From NCBI GenBank assembly GCA_017394475.1, contig JAFPYQ010000115.1, forward strand, positions 1-6,939: a stretch of DNA of 6,939 nucleotides, written 5' to 3'. Below the pieces are notes generated by a model, which worked only from the letters and a program-made list of their open reading frames with translations, did no database searches and was not told the DNA's origin. Numbering within the stretch: the first letter of the stretch is position 1; each line of letters begins with the position of its first letter. The position numbers and the translations under genes were made by a program. Positions 5,978 to 6,939 of the stretch are shown here, piece after piece. The stretch comes from Oscillospiraceae bacterium (lineage in GTDB: Bacteria > Bacillota > Clostridia > Oscillospirales > Ruminococcaceae).

Positions 5978-6850
5978 ATGGCGAAAAAAGGCATAAAGAT
6001 CGCCGCCACATATTTCATCACTTTCTTTGTGACTCTGGTAATAATCGGCGGTGTAGGCTTTGTTATCATGAACCGCTATGCACAGACACAGGCAGCAAAA
6101 AACTCTGACACAACGGAAACAGATCTTTCCTACAATGAGGAGGATATGGGCATGACTGTCCTGGGTGTATATGACGGGGCAGAGCGTGAGAGCGGAGTAT
6201 GCTTCTATATATTCCACCTTTCGGGTATCCAGGAAAAGCTCTATGTTATGCCGCTGCATGCCGATCTTGCAGTAGGTTCCCAGACACTTTACTCCCTTTA
6301 CCGCGAAGGCGGTGTGACAGCAGTGCAGGGTGCACTGTCGGGTGCCCTCAAACTCAATGTGGAAAAGTACATCATGATCACCGGACAGGGCTTCAACAAT
6401 TTCTCGGAGGCCTGCGGAAATATTTCATACGTTGTCCCCTATAATCTTCTCTACTCCGGCGAGGATGAATCCATCATCGTCAAGGAGGGCGAACAGATAC
6501 TTGATACCAAGAACCTGCGCAAGGTGCTCACCTTCCCGGAATACAAGGATGGCGAGGAGGAGCGTGTCCATGTAATGGGCGGTCTTGCTGTGGATCTTAT
6601 CAACAACGGCTGCACATCCACCTTCCGCTCAAATCTTGACGATGTATACGAATCCCTCATAAATGCGGGCTCCATAACCAATATCAGCGAGTATGACTTC
6701 AATGACATACAGCCTGCAACAAAGCATATCATAAGGCTCAATTCCGCTCCTGCCACCCTTCTCCTGCCCTCGGGCTCCTATGATGAGAACGGCCACTTTG
6801 TGATGGACAGCGGATTCATCGATTCACTCCCTTCAAGATTTGACAAATAA
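5978..6850 (+). CDS. Degenerate LytR-CpsA-Psr (LCP)-like membrane protein
   Basis: The protein has 290 residues: a short basic N-terminus (MAKKGIK), one membrane helix at about 8-31, a short linker rich in Thr/Asp/Glu (about 35-57), and an extracellular domain. The outline from 59 to about 212 follows LCP phosphotransferases, which attach teichoic acids or capsule to peptidoglycan: MTVLGVYD (59-66), a strand pair, YREGG followed by an alpha segment, VEKYIMITGQGFNNFSEACGNISYVVP (residues 128-154, matching the family's 'yv.vd..gf..lvd.lGGv.v.vp' block), then GEQIL and DGEEERVHVMGGL. The catalytic positions differ. The family RSDTM segment aligns with ESGVCF (71-76), and IPRDT aligns with MPLHADL (91-97). 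In the C-terminal basic pair only R196 remains. It is therefore probably a non-catalytic LCP relative or a distant homologue. It lies 48 nt after thiN. The C-terminal 70 residues match no family I know. The LCP relation is moderately sure; the function is unknown. Confidence 0.75.
   Translation: MAKKGIKIAATYFITFFVTLVIIGGVGFVIMNRYAQTQAAKNSDTTETDLSYNEEDMGMTVLGVYDGAERESGVCFYIFHLSGIQEKLYVMPLHADLAVGSQTLYSLYREGGVTAVQGALSGALKLNVEKYIMITGQGFNNFSEACGNISYVVPYNLLYSGEDESIIVKEGEQILDTKNLRKVLTFPEYKDGEEERVHVMGGLAVDLINNGCTSTFRSNLDDVYESLINAGSITNISEYDFNDIQPATKHIIRLNSAPATLLLPSGSYDENGHFVMDSGFIDSLPSRFDK
6838..6849 (+). repeat. Direct repeat copy 1 (12 bp, contains TTGACA)
   Basis: ATTTGACAAATA occurs here, across the end of the LCP-like gene and into its stop codon, and again 90 bp downstream. 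Its first 11 bases form a perfect inverted repeat (ATTTG-A-CAAAT), so it could be an operator half or site. The embedded TTGACA resembles a -35 box, but no good -10 follows at 16-18 nt. Confidence 0.45.
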
Positions 6851-6939
6851 TATATAAAGTATTATTTCAGAGCCGACGGTACTGCTGTAACGGACAGTTA
6901 AAAGATAATAAGCAATATTACGTTTAAATTTGACAAATA
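6851..6939. other. AT-rich intergenic tail
   Basis: No gene is visible in these 89 bases. They contain the 3' arm of an all-A/T inverted repeat (arms 6845-6852 and 6860-6867, loop TATAAAG) that begins inside the preceding gene, a weak CTGT/ACAG stem near 6885-6900, and the second copy of the 12-bp repeat at the extreme end. The composition is clearly more AT-rich than the coding part, which suggests a regulatory spacer before a gene outside the window. Confidence 0.6.
6928..6939 (+). repeat. Direct repeat copy 2 (12 bp, contains TTGACA)
   Basis: ATTTGACAAATA matches the copy at 6838-6849 exactly and ends with the window. TTGACA at 6930-6935 would be a consensus -35 box; the matching -10 would fall just outside, so a promoter for the next gene is possible but cannot be checked here. 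Confidence 0.45.

Noticed and set aside
6840..6865. Promoter formed by TTGACA 6840-6845 and TATTAT 6860-6865
   Set aside because: The spacer is only 14 nt, too short for a normal sigma-A type promoter, and the -35 is within the coding end.

Overview
The window looks like chromosomal core DNA from an anaerobic Gram-positive Clostridia member, most plausibly a Ruminococcus-like Oscillospiraceae. This is inference from gene style: strong AGGAGG/GAGGTGATC ribosome binding sites, frequent ATA, AGG and TTG usage, a secreted protein with Ig-like and fibronectin III modules, a Tyr/Asn-rich CPBP protein, and an rsgA-thiN pair. No database search was possible. I see no tRNA or rRNA, CRISPR array, insertion sequence or phage gene.

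All seven genes lie on the + strand and are packed tightly. (1) The 3' two-thirds of aspS (aspartyl-tRNA synthetase) runs in from the left edge. (2) A 143-residue single-pass membrane protein of unknown function follows. (3) Next is a 580-residue secreted protein with a signal peptide, an Ig-like module, two FN3 modules and a class A beta-lactamase-like serine hydrolase domain. (4) Then comes a TTG-started CPBP (Abi) intramembrane protease. (5) rsgA follows after 5 nt. (6) thiN (thiamine pyrophosphokinase) overlaps rsgA by 4 nt. (7) Last is a single-pass membrane protein that resembles the LytR-CpsA-Psr (LCP) family but has lost most catalytic residues. About 90 nt of AT-rich non-coding DNA closes the window.

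Gaps are 58, 39, 46, 5, -4 and 48 nt, and no convincing intrinsic terminator lies between genes, so one transcript or a few overlapping ones are likely. The mixture is translation and ribosome assembly (aspS, rsgA), cofactor supply (thiN) and four membrane or envelope proteins. In Bacillus subtilis rsgA and thiN sit in a prpC-prkC-cpgA-rpe-thiN cluster. Here rpe is absent between them, and envelope genes sit on either side.

I do not see a clearly new multi-gene system. The best leads are the serine hydrolase that keeps SxxK, SDN and KSG but has Gly where class A beta-lactamases have Glu166; the LCP-like protein that looks like a pseudoenzyme; the small membrane protein with a pseudopilin-like layout but no prepilin cleavage site; and several junction elements (hairpins at stop codons or ribosome binding sites, and two mini-ORFs that end on the next start codon).
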